Shown: piece after piece, positions 1 to 10,979 of the stretch
How positions within the stretch are numbered: position 1 is the first letter of the stretch
Layout of the letters: each line of letters begins with the position of its first letter
Source: Zea mays
Lineage: Eukaryota > Streptophyta > Magnoliopsida > Poales > Poaceae
DNA length: 64,000 bases
Assembly (NCBI RefSeq): GCF_902167145.1
Contig: NC_050105.1
Span: forward strand, 138,369,988 to 138,433,987
Direction: 5' to 3'
Notes under the pieces: generated by a model
Told to the model about the DNA's origin: nothing
Database searches by the model: none
Seen by the model: the letters and a program-made list of their open reading frames with translations, nothing else
Program-made: the position numbers and the translations under genes

Positions 1-654
1 TGCACGCCGTGCTGCATCCTGCATAGCCGCCTCTGCAGTGTCCCTCTCGGAGATGGAGTAGTGCTCCGAAACGGCTTCCGCACCCCGGAGATCGTCCTCC
101 GGACGGCGAACTAGGCAGGTAGCCTCCCAGCGGTCCGGGTACCTCCCGCGACTGTGCTGGTAGACTACACAACGGTACTCGATCGACCAGGTGTGCCGGT
201 CGAAAGCCTGGCGCAGCAAGGTGTCGAGTGCGTCGTGGAAGTGACAACCGCGAGCGGCGTCACGGGTGATGGGTCGGGCGACCCATCCTTCCGCCTCCTG
301 CGGCTCAGAGGACTCTGTGCTGTGGTCTGAGTCGTCATCGTCGGGGTCTCCTCCAGGACCTCCTCCAGTAGCTCCTCCAACAGCCGGGACGTCCCGCGGT
401 GGTGCAGGGGGCGCCTCCAGCTGGGCAACAGAGGAACGGCGCCTCACGGACTCCACCTCCTGCTGGGGTGGGGAGGAAGAGCCCTGCTGCTCTCTGTGCT
501 GGCGCCGGCGCTCCTGCTCCTCACGCAGGCGGTGGTGCAGTCTCTCCAGGTGACTCGACTGACCGGACACGGTGTGGCGCAGAGGACGCTCCGCAAGTCG
601 AGACGGCAGGAAAGGAATCACCGACTTACGTGCAGTGTGTCTAAGACGAGCCAT
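1..654 (-). CDS. Leader ORF of the Tekay-like element, unknown function (partial)
   Basis: An open frame starts at ATG 654 (first residues MARLRHTARKSV) and stays open to the left edge, at least 218 codons. The first ~70 residues are basic and Arg/Gln-rich. A Pro/Gly linker and an acidic Asp/Ser/Glu stretch follow (around residues 85-120), then a region with W, Y and charged residues. It lies about 240 bp inside the primer-binding site, where the first internal ORF is expected. No CCHC knuckle or protease/RT motif appears in the visible part, so it may be an additional ORF ahead of gag rather than gag. Its layout resembles the ORF at 29368-30456: a Cys-Val-Val segment followed by an aromatic, alpha-helical region. 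Function is unknown. Confidence 0.65.
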   Translation of the reverse strand, partial: MARLRHTARKSVIPFLPSRLAERPLRHTVSGQSSHLERLHHRLREEQERRRQHREQQGSSSPPQQEVESVRRRSSVAQLEAPPAPPRDVPAVGGATGGGPGGDPDDDDSDHSTESSEPQEAEGWVARPITRDAARGCHFHDALDTLLRQAFDRHTWSIEYRCVVYQHSRGRYPDRWEATCLVRRPEDDLRGAEAVSEHYSISERDTAEAAMQDAARRA

Positions 655-895
655 CTACAAAAGACACCGTAAGCATAAGAGTAAGAGCAGAACTAATATG
701 ACAAGTGAATAAACCATAGACAGAACAAGATAAAAATTTTAACAAGGTATAATATAGTATATATATGTAGTAAAACATAGGGTTGGTCGAGGTGACCGAC
801 TTTTGAAGTAACATCAGAGGTCAAGGTGAGAGGGAAGGTCAATAGTCCTTAGTACGACCAGTGCTACTCTAGGTCAGCGGTCCTACAGTCAGCAC
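655..895 (-). other. Untranslated leader of the Tekay-like element
   Basis: A 241-bp AT-rich stretch between the primer site and the first ORF. No coding signal is seen. Confidence 0.5.
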
Positions 896-908
896 GGCTC
901 TGATACCA
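896..908 (-). other. Primer-binding site (initiator Met tRNA type)
   Basis: Read on the minus strand this is tggtatcagagcc, the usual plant LTR-retrotransposon primer site complementary to initiator methionine tRNA. It lies 4 bp inside the LTR end at 913 and fixes the element's orientation. Confidence 0.85.
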
Positions 909-912
909 CTTA

Positions 913-3900
913 TGTCACACCCGGTTTTGGAAGGTAAACCGAATGCGAACTATGTACGTGCCAGGATCAGAACTCACGTACACAGCGGTTACATAAATGA
1001 ACATCAACGCACATTGCTCGAATAATAACATAAAAGAGTATTAACTTATTACATCACAGAGTCATAGTCATCCACATAGTCATCGACTTAACAGATAGAT
1101 CAAAGTGCTAGCGAAACGCAGTAAAGATAAGGCCTTCACAGGCAGCTGACTGGGGGTTGCCGCCAACCCACATCTAGAATTCGTCGTAGTCTTGGAACTC
1201 CTGGAAGTCTCCTTCCACGACTTCGTCTTCTCCTGAGCAGTGGTTGCAATGTGGACAACCTGGTGTTTGGTGGTAAAGCAAGGATGAGTACACATCAACG
1301 TACTCAGCAAATGCTCCGTTTGGCTGAAGTGGACTAGCTTTATGTGGGGTTAGGCTCAAGCAGTTGCTTTTAGTTGGTCAAGTATTTATTATTAGTAGGA
1401 GCCAAGTTTTATCATAAAACCCAAGTTATAATCCCAAAAAGTACTTCCTCAGAGAAGAAATACTAGAAAACATAATTAAAGTCACCATCGTTAACCATCA
1501 TCATTAAAGTCACCATCTGAAGTGTATCCGGAGTATCTCTAATCAAAGAGGATCCCAAGGCTGCTCTTAACCGTGAGCACGGCTGATATACCTGTTTCAC
1601 TACCCTCTGCAGAGGTCGCACACTTTACCCATGAGCCGTGATTCCCTCTCTAGCCCGGGCTTGCAAGACCCTTATTCACTCCCAAGGTGAATGGCCAGGG
1701 ATTCACTACGAAGCCTTTACAAAGATTTCCTAGAGGTCATAGCTGCCCGTTAGGTTTCTCCAGTTTGATAAACACAGTACCTCTCCCCGCAGGAGGGTGA
1801 CTAAAAAACAAAACGAAAGAACCTCGGCACCCAGCCTCGGCAGAGCAAGCACTGTGCCTGGACCCCATTGACGGCACGACGGCGAAGCAACTACACTTCT
1901 AGTTCCTCTAATTAATTAGCTAAGGGCACCCCATTCCACCCTCATGGTTGCACTGTTATCCCGGGTGGTCTCTCAACGAACAGGTCCTTACGGAGAGGTA
2001 CTCAGGAAACAGCCTGAGCCCCTTAGAATATCACAAGATCATCAACATCATCAGGATAACAGTATCATAAATAGTCACATCATGTCCATTGATTAAGTTA
2101 AGGCAATAGCAAAATGCTAACCATAACAACCCAGAAGGTCATCAAGGATAAAGTAAAGTGTGAAGCTAGTCAATCCTTAGGTTTCAAGTAAGTAATGCGG
2201 GGTAGTAAGTTATAAATGAATAGGACATAATGGGTCAGAGGACACTTGCCTTCACCAAACTGCTGATCAGGGACTTCCTCTGCAACTTCCTCGGGAAACA
2301 CAGACTGCCCGTTGTCTACGTAAAGTAACCATTCACACTATGCACTTGGGAAATAACAAACAAAAGCAATATACCAAACATATGCAGCAGAGAGATCACA
2401 AGTTCATAATAGAAAAGGATTGGCACTCTGGTGTCCCCTAGGTCTAGGGTAGAGAACTATACAAAGTGATTCATTATCTACTAATCAGGTCTAAGTCAGT
2501 GGTGGGGTTAAATCATACATGATTTTAAGTCCCTAAACTTAGGTGTTTAAGTCCATAAACTTAGGTGCTCCAACTTTTATTAAAGCCTACTATTTTCTAT
2601 TTATCTCCAATAGGGTTCCAATAACCTTAATCTTATCCTACTGATCAACTATTAATTGGGACATAAAAACAGCAGGGAAACATTGGTTAAATAGGTAGGC
2701 AAAAATACTATGAGCATTTTGCAATTTGAAGCACCCAATTTGGAGTTCATATGACAAAGTTATGAATTTTACAAGTTTAGGGATTAAAAATATGCCCTAA
2801 ATACCTATTTTGAATTAAATAAAAGGTCTGAGGACCTAACTGCGAGAATCCAGGGACGGCGGGTTAATTTGCGGAAAGGCGGGGGTCTCTTTAAGAAAAC
2901 GCGCGGGCGAAGGGGTATCGGGCTCTAATAGCCGTTGGATCTCGGATCAACGCCCGAGATTAGATCTGCGGGCGGGCGCGCGAGCGCGCGGCGGCCTGAG
3001 CGGCTGACAGGCAGGGCCAGGCGGGCAGCGCGGGCGCGGGCGGCTGACAGGCGGGGCCAGGCGGGCAGCGCGGGCGCGGGGTGTGGGGGAAGCGGCCATG
3101 GGCCGTTGGATCTCCGGTAGGCGGCCAGGATTGGGCTCGGGCTAATTGAAACGGGGCCGCTCGATCTGGGATGGACGGCGGGGATCGGGTGGCCGGCCTT
3201 GTCCTCCCCTACGGCTAGCATAGGCGGCGGCGCTCGTCCACGCGGCGGAGAACTCACCGGAGACGAGGGGCGCGGGGGCCCTGCGGGTCCTTGGGACGAC
3301 CTGGACGGCCGGGGAGGTTGGGGAAGGCGCGGGGAATCTTCTGGTGGGGGCTAGGTCGGGACAGGGGCACCGGAGGGGGGCGGTCCACGGCGAAGCGGCT
3401 CGGCGGTGGCGCTAGGGGACTCCGGCGTGTAATTAAGCACAGCAGAGAGCCAAAGAGGGGAAGGGAGAGGGCAGAGGAGGTTCCTTACCTCAAGGCGAAC
3501 CCCAGGGACTCCTCGGTGGCGGCAATGGCGCGACGACGGCCCGGGTCAACGGTGGCGGACCTCGGCGGCTGCATGGAGGACGGCTGGTGAGCGCGGACAG
3601 GGGAAATTAGAGAGGGGGAGGAGGAATTGGGGCGTGTCCCGGGTTGCGGACGTCGAGGCGAAGCTCACCGTGGCAGAGGGCACAGCGGGGCTCCGACGTC
3701 GACGGGGAAACGGGCTCGGGACGGCGGCGGTTTAATGGCGGCGGCGCTCTGGCGTGAGCGCGGCGTGGGGGGGGGGGGCGAGAGAGGGGTCTGCAGGTGC
3801 GCAAATGAGGGAGGGGGAGAGGGCGAGCGGGGTTCTGGGCTCAAGTGGCCGGGGGCGGGGTGGTTGCGAGCTTCACGCGCGACGTGGGCGCGGAGACCGC

Positions 3901-4450
3901 GGCAACGCGCAGCTCGGGCGGCAGTTACGCGGGGATGAGGGAGCTGACAGCCCGGGCCCGCGAGCAGAGAGAACGGGGGAAAGCGGGCGCGGACGCGGGG
4001 AAGGCAGCCGCGCTGACGGGCGGGCCCACCAGGGCAGAGAGAGAAAGGGGGGGGGGGAGAAGGCGCGCGCGCGGGATGGGCCTGGTGGGCCGAAAGGCCG
4101 AGAGGGGCGGGGAAGCGGGCTTCTTTCCTTTTTCTTTTATTCTGGCATTTGTTTTCTCTTTTCTTTTTATTTACTCTATTTGATTCAAATCCAAATGAGC
4201 CACAAACTCAAATTAGCCTTTCTAAGAATTATGCACCAAACAAAAGTAGGATTTAGGGTTTGACATGATGCAACATTTCATACTCCCTTGGAGTTTAGCC
4301 TACTAAACTATAATTACAAAAAAGAATAACCACTCTTCTCCTATAGAAATGAGAAAGAGGAGATTGGGGAAAGGTGAGAAAAGAGAAGTAACACCTGAAT
4401 TTGTGAATATGAGCAAAGAAATTTTATACCCCCAAATTCAGGGTGTTACA
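913..4450 (-). repeat. 5' LTR (3538 bp) of the Tekay-like element
   Basis: On the minus strand the LTR opens with tgtaacaccctgaatttggg at 4450 and closes with gggtgtgaca at 913, so it has TG...CA ends. The 2925-4130 part is very GC-rich; the rest is AT-rich. Small ORFs inside it (2925-4263 on either strand, 1080-1359) have no recognisable motifs and are treated as chance. The block gagtac...acgtactcagca (1285-1310) and an 'actttaccca' block (1611-1640) also occur in the LTRs of 24051-34034. Confidence 0.85.
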
Positions 4451-4598
4451 GACGAGCAGTTTCCCGTCAAGTTCCAGATGGGCAGTCTCCAACAACCTCT
4501 CCAACCCGGGACGGTGCTCCGTTTCGGGAGTCTGGAGTTCATGTCCCTCAACGGCAGCTACGACATGATACTCCTTCCACCGCCGCGCGACAACGACA

Positions 4599-7342
4599 AT
4601 GGCGGCCGACAACCCGCCCGCCGGCGGCGGAATCGATGACATCTTCCCCGCGTGGCGGAAGAACACCATTCGAGCTCGCCCCTTCCTCTCCCCCGCCAAC
4701 GGAGGAGGAGGCGGGGCAACCAAGGCCAAGCGGGAGGCCGCGCTTCGTCGGCTGTCGAGCGAATCGACGTCCACAGCGCCCCAACGGGGGGCGCGTCGGG
4801 CGTCGACCTCGCGTTTGAGACGAAGGCGAGCGCCGTCCCCCCGCGACACGCCAATCCCGAGCAAGTGGACGACGCCAGCGTGCTCGCGGAGGGCCTGCAG
4901 GACGTCGCCCTCGTACCTAAGACGACGGCGCAATCAGTCCCCGACGTGACTATGTCGCTCCTCGTCGACCAAAAGGTACTGACTGATTCCCATCCTACGT
5001 CATTTCGACTCGGCCTCAACCCGCCTAGCGACCTCGCTTTGGCGGGCGCTCTCGTTGAGGCGAGTGCAACCCCTCTGGGGTTTCGTATGCGGTCGCCTTG
5101 GGATCGATTGACGGACGTCTCGATCTACGGGCCCTCTGGGTCCGAGGAAGATGACGATCCCAGCATCTGCTGGGATTTCTCTGGATTTGGCAACCCCAGT
5201 GCCATGCGGGACTTTATGACCGCATGTGACTACTGCCTCTCCGACTGTTCCGACGGTAGCCGCAGCCTTGACGACGATGACTGCGGCCCAAGCCGCGAAT
5301 GTTTCCACGTCGAGCTAGGGGATCCCTTCGAAGGCAACCATCTCGGCATGCCGGAGGACGGTGATCTCCCTAGGCCGGTGCCTCGCGCCGACATCCCGCG
5401 GGAGCTAGCTGTGGTCCCCGTTCCGGCGGGGGGTCACGACCCACAGCTCGAGCAAGTCCGCGGGGCGCAGGCCAGGCTCGACGAGGGAGCAGGAGCGCTC
5501 GAGTCGATCCGCCGGGACGTCAGGCAGGTATGGGCGGGCCAACCCCCGACCGGAGAAATACGTCACCTGCCCCAGGGTTTCCAGCACCGCGTCGCCAACG
5601 ACGTCAGGGTCAGGCCGCCACCCGCATCCAGTGGGGTCGGTCAGAACCTGGCAGCCGCAGCGATGCTCCTCCGCGCGATGCCGGAGCCATCAACCACCGA
5701 GGGTCGGCGAATCCAGGGAGAGCTCAAGAATCTTCTGGAAGGCGCTGCGGCCCGACGGGCCGAGAGCTCTGCCTCCCGAAGGCAGGGATACCCCTCGGAA
5801 CCTCCTGCCGCGACTTCCCGATTCATGCGGGAAGCCTCGGTCTACACCGGGCGCACGCACAACACCGCGCCTGCGGCCCCGGGCCACCTCGGCAACGAGC
5901 ACCATCGTCGCGACCGTCGGGCTCACCTCGACGAAAGGGTGCGCCGAGGCTACCACCCCAGGCGTGGGGGACGCTACGACAGCGGGGAGGATCGGAGTCC
6001 CTCGCCCGAACCACCCGGTCCGCAGGCCTTCAGTCGGGCCATCCGACGGGCGCCGTTCCCGGCCCGGTTCCGACCCCCGACTACTATCACAAAGTACTCG
6101 GGGGAAACGAGACCGGAACTGTGGCTCGCAGACTACCGCCTGGCCTGCCAACTGGGTGGAACGGACGACGACAACCTCATCATCTGCAACCTCCCCCTGT
6201 TCCTCTCCGACACTGCTCGCGCCTGGTTGGAGCACCTGCCTCCGGGGCAGATCTCCAACTGGGATGATTTGGTCCAAGCCTTCGCCGGCAATTTCCAGGG
6301 CACGTACGTGCGCCCCGGGAATTCCTGGGACCTCCGAAGCTGCCGGCAACAGCCGGGAGAGTCTCTTCGGGACTACATCCGGCGATTCTCGAAGCAGCGC
6401 ACTGAGCTGCCCAACATCACCGACTCAGATGTCATCGGCGCGTTCCTTGCCGGCACCGCCTGCCGCGACCTGGTGAGCAAGTTGGGTCGCAAGACCCCCA
6501 CCAGGGCGAGCGAGCTGATGGACATCGCCACCAAGTTCGCCTCTAGCCAGGAGGCGGTCGAGGCCATCTTCCGAAAGGACAAGCAGCCCCAGGGCCGCCC
6601 GTCGGAAGAGGCCCCCGAGGCGTCTACTCCGTGCGGCGCCAAGAAGAAAGGCAAGAAGAAGTCGCAAGCGAAACGCGACGCCGCCGACGCGGACCTTGTC
6701 GCCGCCGCCGAGTACAAGAACCCTCGGAAGCCCCCCGGAGGTGCTAACCTCTTCGACAAGATGCTCAAGGAGCCGTGCCCCTACCATCAGGGGCCCGTCA
6801 AGCACACCCTCGAGGAGTGCGTCATGCTTCGGCGCCACTTCCACAAGGTCGGGCCACCCGCAGAGGGTGGCAGGGCCCGCGACGACGACAAAAGGGAAGA
6901 TCACCAAGCAGGAGAGTTCCCTGAGGTCCGCGACTGCTTCATGATCTACGGAGGGCATGCGGCGAATGCCTCGGCTCGGCATCGCAAGCAAGAGCGCCGG
7001 GAGGTCTGCTCGGTGAAGGTGGCGGCGCCAGTCTACCTAGACTGGTCCGACAAGCCCATCACCTTCGACCAAGCTGACCACCCCGACCACGTGCCGAGCC
7101 CGGGGAAATACCCGCTCGTCGTCGACCCCATCGTCGGCGACGTCAGGCTCACCAAGGTCCTGATGGATGGGGGCAGCTGCCTCAACATCATCTATGCCGA
7201 GACCCTCAGGCTCCTGCGCGTCGATCTGTCCTCCGTCCGAGCAGGCACTGCGCCCTTCCACGGGATCATTCCTCGGAAGCGCGTCCAGCCCCTCGGACGG
7301 CTCGACCTTCCCGTCTGCTTCGGAACGCCCTCCAACTTCTGA
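4599..7342 (+). pseudogene. gag: Huck gag and start of protease
   Basis: The likely start is ATG 4599 (MAADNPPAGG). That frame degenerates after ~50 codons, and the coding signal continues in the frame of 4652-7342, which opens with GTG rather than ATG, so a small indel between about 4700 and 4780 is inferred. The 4652 frame holds an acidic N-terminal part, a gag core (about residues 480-640, with LWLADYRLAC and LPPGQISNWDDL), a Lys-rich segment and a degenerate zinc knuckle (CPYHQGPVKHTLEEC). It ends in the protease motif VLMDGGSCLNIIY around residue 838. TGA at 7340-7342 stops the frame inside protease; the same frame continues after it, so this is a nonsense mutation (CGA to TGA would fit). 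Confidence 0.8.
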
Positions 7343-7708
7343 AGGGAGATTTTGACGTTCGAGGTGGTCGGGTTCCGAGGAACCTACCACGCGGTGCTGG
7401 GGAGGCCATGCTACGCGAAGTTCATGGCCGTCCCCAACTACACCTACCTGAAGCTCAAGATGCCGGGCCCCAACGGGGTCATCACCGTCGGCCCCACGTA
7501 CAAACACGCGTTCGAATGCGACGTGGAGTGCGTGGAGTACGCCGAGGCCCTCATCGCCGACCTGGAGAACCTCTCCAAAGAGGTGCCGGACGTGAAGCGA
7601 CATGCCGGCAACTTCGAGCCAGCGGAGACGGTTAAGGCCGTCCCTCTCGACCCTAGTGGCGACACCTCCAAGCAGATCCGGATCGGTTCCGGGCTCGACC
7701 CCAAATAG
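7343..7708 (+). pseudogene. pol: Huck protease C-terminal part and linker to RT
   Basis: Same frame as the preceding gag-protease ORF after the TGA. It encodes the rest of the aspartic protease region (FRGTYHAVLGRPCYAKF, typical of the PR-RT linker in this lineage) and a spacer. It ends at TAG 7706-7708 just before the conserved RT N-terminal extension (VFAWSPSDMPGI), so this TAG is a second in-frame nonsense mutation rather than a natural end. Confidence 0.75.
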
Positions 7709-8929
7709 GAAGCAGTGCTCGTCGACTTTCTCCGTGCAAACGCCGACGTCTTTGCGTGGAGTCCCTCGGACATGCCCGGCATACCGAGGGATGTCGCCGA
7801 GCACTCGCTGGATATTCGGGCCGGAGCCCGACCCGTCAGGCAGCCTCTGCGCCGATTCGACGAGGAGAAGCGCAGAGTGATAGGCGAGGAGGTCCACAAG
7901 CTAATGGCAGTAGGGTTCATCAAAGAGGTATTCCATCCCGAATGGCTTGCCAACCCTGTGCTTGTGAGAAAGAAAGGGGGGAAATAGCGGATGTGTGTAG
8001 ACTACACTGGTCTCAACAAAGCATGTCCGAAGGTTCCCTACCCTCTACCTCGCATCGATCAAATCGTGGATTCCACTGCTGGGTGCGAAACCCTGTCCTT
8101 CCTCGATGCCTACTCAGGGTATCACCAAATCCGAATGAAAGAGTCCGACCAGCTCGCGACTTCTTTCATCACGCCCTTCGGCATGTACTGCTATGTCACC
8201 ATGCCGTTCGGTTTGAGGAATGCGGGCGCGACGTACCAGCGGTGCATGAACCATGTGTTCGGCGAACACATCGGTCGCACAGTCGAGGCCTACGTTGATG
8301 ACATCGTAGTCAAGACAAGGAAGGCTTCCAACCTCCTCTCCGACCTTGAAGTGACATTCCGGTGTCTCAAGGCAAAAGGCGTCAAGCTCAATCCCGAGAA
8401 GTGTGTCTTCGGGGTGCCCCGGGGCATGCTCTTGGGGTTCATCGTCTCCGAGCGAGGCATCGAAGCCAACCCGGAGAAGATCGCAGCTATCACCAGCATG
8501 GGGCCCATCAAGGACTTAAAAGGCGTACAGAGGGTCATGGGATGTCTCGCGGCCCTGAGCCGCTTCATCTCACGCCTCGGCGAAAGAGGCCTGCCTCTGT
8601 ACCGCCTGTTAAGGAAGGCCGAGTGTTTCGCTTGGACCCCTGAGGCCGAGGAAGCTCTCGAGGACCTGAAGGCGCTCCTCACCAAGGCGCCTATCTTGGT
8701 ACCCCCAGCTGATGGAGAAGCCCTCTTGGTCTACGTCGCCGCGACCACTCAGGTGGTTAGCGCCGCGATTGTGGTCGAGAGGCAAGAAGAGGGGCATGCA
8801 TTGCCCGTTCAGAGGCCAGTTTACTTCGTCAGCGAGGTACTGTCCGAAACCAAGATCCGCTACCCACAAGTACAGAAGCTGCTGTACGTAGTGATCCTGA
8901 CGAGGCGGAAGTTGCGACACTACTTCTGA
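7709..8929 (+). pseudogene. pol: Huck reverse transcriptase and RT-linked RNase H
   Basis: Reverse transcriptase frame: VFAWSPSDMPGI leader, then GFIKEVFHPEWLANPVLV, then TAG at 7985-7987 where family members have Trp (GGK-stop-RMCVDYTGLNKA), an in-frame stop. After it come LDAYSGYHQI, FGLRNAGATYQR and the catalytic YVDD box (8291-8302), thumb, and RNase H motif LVYVAATTQVVSAAIV. The frame ends in TGA at 8927-8929 directly after LRHYF. RNase H coding continues in another frame, so a one-base insertion near 8926-8930 is inferred. No functional RT can be read from this copy. Confidence 0.85.
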
Positions 8930-9578
8930 GTCTCACCCGGTAACTGTGGTGTCATCCTTCCCCCTGGGGGAGATCATCCAGTGCCGAGAGGCCTCGGGCA
9001 GGATCGCAAAGTGGGCGGTGAAAATCATGGGCGAGACCATCTCGTTTGTGCCTCGGAAGGCCATCAAGTCCCAGGTATTGGCGGACTTCATAGCCGAATG
9101 GGTCGACACCCAGCTGCCGACGGCTCCGATCCAACCAGAGCTCTGGACCATGTTTTTCGACGGGTCGCTAATGAAGACGGGAGCCGGCGCGGGCCTGCTC
9201 TTCATCTCGCCCCTCGGGAAACACCTACGCTACGTGCTACGCCTCCATTTCCCGGCATCCAACAATGTGGCTGAGTACGAAGCTCTGATCAACGGATTGC
9301 GAATCGCCATCGAGCTAGGGGTCCGACGCCTCGACGCTCGCGGCGACTCGCAGCTCGTCATCGACCAAGTCATGAAGAACTCCCACTGCCGCGACCCGAA
9401 GATGGAGGCCTACTGCGATGAGGTTCGACGCCTGGAAGACAAGTTCTACGGGCTCGAGCTTAACCACATCGCTCGGCGCTACAACGAGACTGCGGACGAG
9501 CTGGCAAAAATAGCCTCGGGGCGAACAACGGTTCCCCCGGACGTCTTCTCCCGGGATCTGCATCAGCCCTCCGTATAG
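8930..9578 (+). pseudogene. pol: Huck second RNase H domain
   Basis: The frame from about 8931 reads SHPVTVV, GEIIQCREASGRIAKW, PRKAIKSQVLADF, then the second RNase H with FFDGSLMKTGAGAG (catalytic Asp near 9158), NVAEYEALINGLRIA and RGDSQLVIDQV. Two RNase H-like domains in tandem are typical of the Tat/Huck branch. TAG at 9576-9578 interrupts the frame before the integrase linker; the same frame continues after it. Confidence 0.8.
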
Positions 9579-10979
9579 ATCAACGACACGCCCGAGCCCG
9601 AGGCACCCTCGGTCCAGCCCGAGGCATCCTCGGTCCAGCCCGAGGCGTCCTCGGTTCAGCCCGAGGTACCCTCGGCCCCCGAGGGCGAGGCGCTGCACAT
9701 CGAGGAGGAGCGGAGCGGGGCCACGCCTGATCGAGATTGGCAGACCCCGTACCTGCAATATCTCCGCCAAGGAGAGATGCCCCTCGACCGAGCCGAGGCT
9801 CGGCGGATAGCGCGACGCGCCAAGTCGTTCGTCCTGCTGGGCAATGGGAAGGAGCTCTACCACCGCAGTCCCTCGGGCATCCTCCAGCGATGCATCTCCA
9901 TCGCCGAAGGTCAGGAACTCCTGCAAGAGATACACTCGGGGGCTTGCGGCCATCACGCAGCGCCCCGAGCCCTCGTCGGGAATGCTTTCCAGCAAGGCTT
10001 CTACTGGCCAACGGCGGTGGCCGACGCTACTAGAATTGTCCGCACCTGCGAAGGGTGTCAATTCTATGCGAAGCAGACCCACCTGCCCGCTCAGGCTCTA
10101 CAGACGATACCCATCACCTGGCCCTTTGCTGTGTGGGGTCTGGACCTCGTCGGTCCCTTGCAGAAGGCGCCCGGGGGCTACACGCACCTGCTGGTCGCCA
10201 TCGACAAATTCTCCAAGTGGATCGAGGTCCGACCCCTGAACAGCATCAGGTCCGAGCAGGCGGTGGCGTTCTTCACCAACATCATCCATCGCTTCGGGGT
10301 CCCAAACTCCATCATCACCGACAACGGCACCCAGTTCACCGGCAGAAAATTCTTGGATTTTTGCGAGGATCACCACATCCGGGTGGACTGGGCCGCCGTG
10401 GCTCATCCCATGTCGAATGGGCAAGTAGAGCGTGCCAACGACATGATTCTACAAGGGCTCAAGCCTCGGATTTACAACGACCTCAATAAGTTCGGCAAGC
10501 GATGGATGAAGGAACTCCCCTCGGTGGTCTGGAGCCTGAGGACAACGCCGAGCCGAGCCACGGGTTTCACGCCGTTTTTCCTGGTCTACGGGGTCGAGGC
10601 CGTCTTGCCCACTGACCTGGAATACGGCTCCCCGAGGACGAGGGCCTACGACGATCAAAGCAACCAAGCTAGCCGAGAAGACTCGCTGGACCAGCTGGAA
10701 GAGGCTCGGGACAGGGCCTTACTACACTCGGCGCGGTATCAGCAGTCCCTGCGGCGCTACCACGCCCGAGGGGTCCGACCCCGGGACCTCCAGGTGGGCG
10801 ACCTGGTACTTCGGCTGCGGCAAGACGCCCGAGGGAGGCACAAGCTCACGCCCCCCTGGGAAGGGCCATTCGTCATCGCCAAAGTTTTGAAGCCCGGAAC
10901 GTACAAGCTGGCCAACAGTCAAGGCGAGGTCTACGGCAACGCTTGGAACATCCAACAGCTACGTCGCTTCTACCCTTAA
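9579..10979 (+). pseudogene. pol: Huck integrase
   Basis: In frame with the preceding segment after the TAG. A Pro/Glu/Ser linker with 24-bp repeats (9590-9680) precedes the zinc-binding HHCC domain (IHSGACGHH...RTCEGCQ, about 9930-10075). The catalytic core has D (WGLDLVGP, ~10138), D (IITDNGTQF, ~10320) and E (NGQVERAND, ~10430), and a C-terminal domain ends LRRFYP-stop at 10979. The integrase itself reads open with all three catalytic residues; it is classed as a pseudogene because the polyprotein upstream is broken. Confidence 0.85.
9590..9680 (+). repeat. 24-bp coding repeats in the Huck RNase H-integrase linker
   Basis: About four imperfect copies of a unit with core cccgaggc-tcctcggt-cag, coding for a Glu-Ala-Ser-Ser-Val-Gln-Pro-type repeat. 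Length variation is expected between Huck copies. Confidence 0.7.

Larger units (their letters stand above)
1..4450 (-). mobile_element. Tekay/Xilon-like LTR retrotransposon, 5' end (partial)
   Basis: Only the 5' LTR (913-4450), primer-binding site and start of the internal region are in the window; the element runs off the left edge on the minus strand. It is inserted in the Huck-type element: Huck sequence begins directly after 4450, and gacga (4451-4455) is the expected right-hand TSD, whose partner is off-window. Clade assignment is inferred from the ~3.5 kb LTR, the initiator-Met-type primer site and LTR blocks shared with the element at 24051-34034; no pol is visible to prove it. Confidence 0.7.

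Noticed and set aside
2925..4263. ORFs in the GC-rich part of the Tekay-like LTR
   Set aside because: Overlapping in several frames, low complexity (Arg/Gly/Ala), no motif; expected in GC-rich non-coding DNA.
4424..5019. Minus-strand ORFs of 150-170 codons at the start of Huck gag
   Set aside because: They are shadows of the GC-rich gag frame on the other strand, with no domain.
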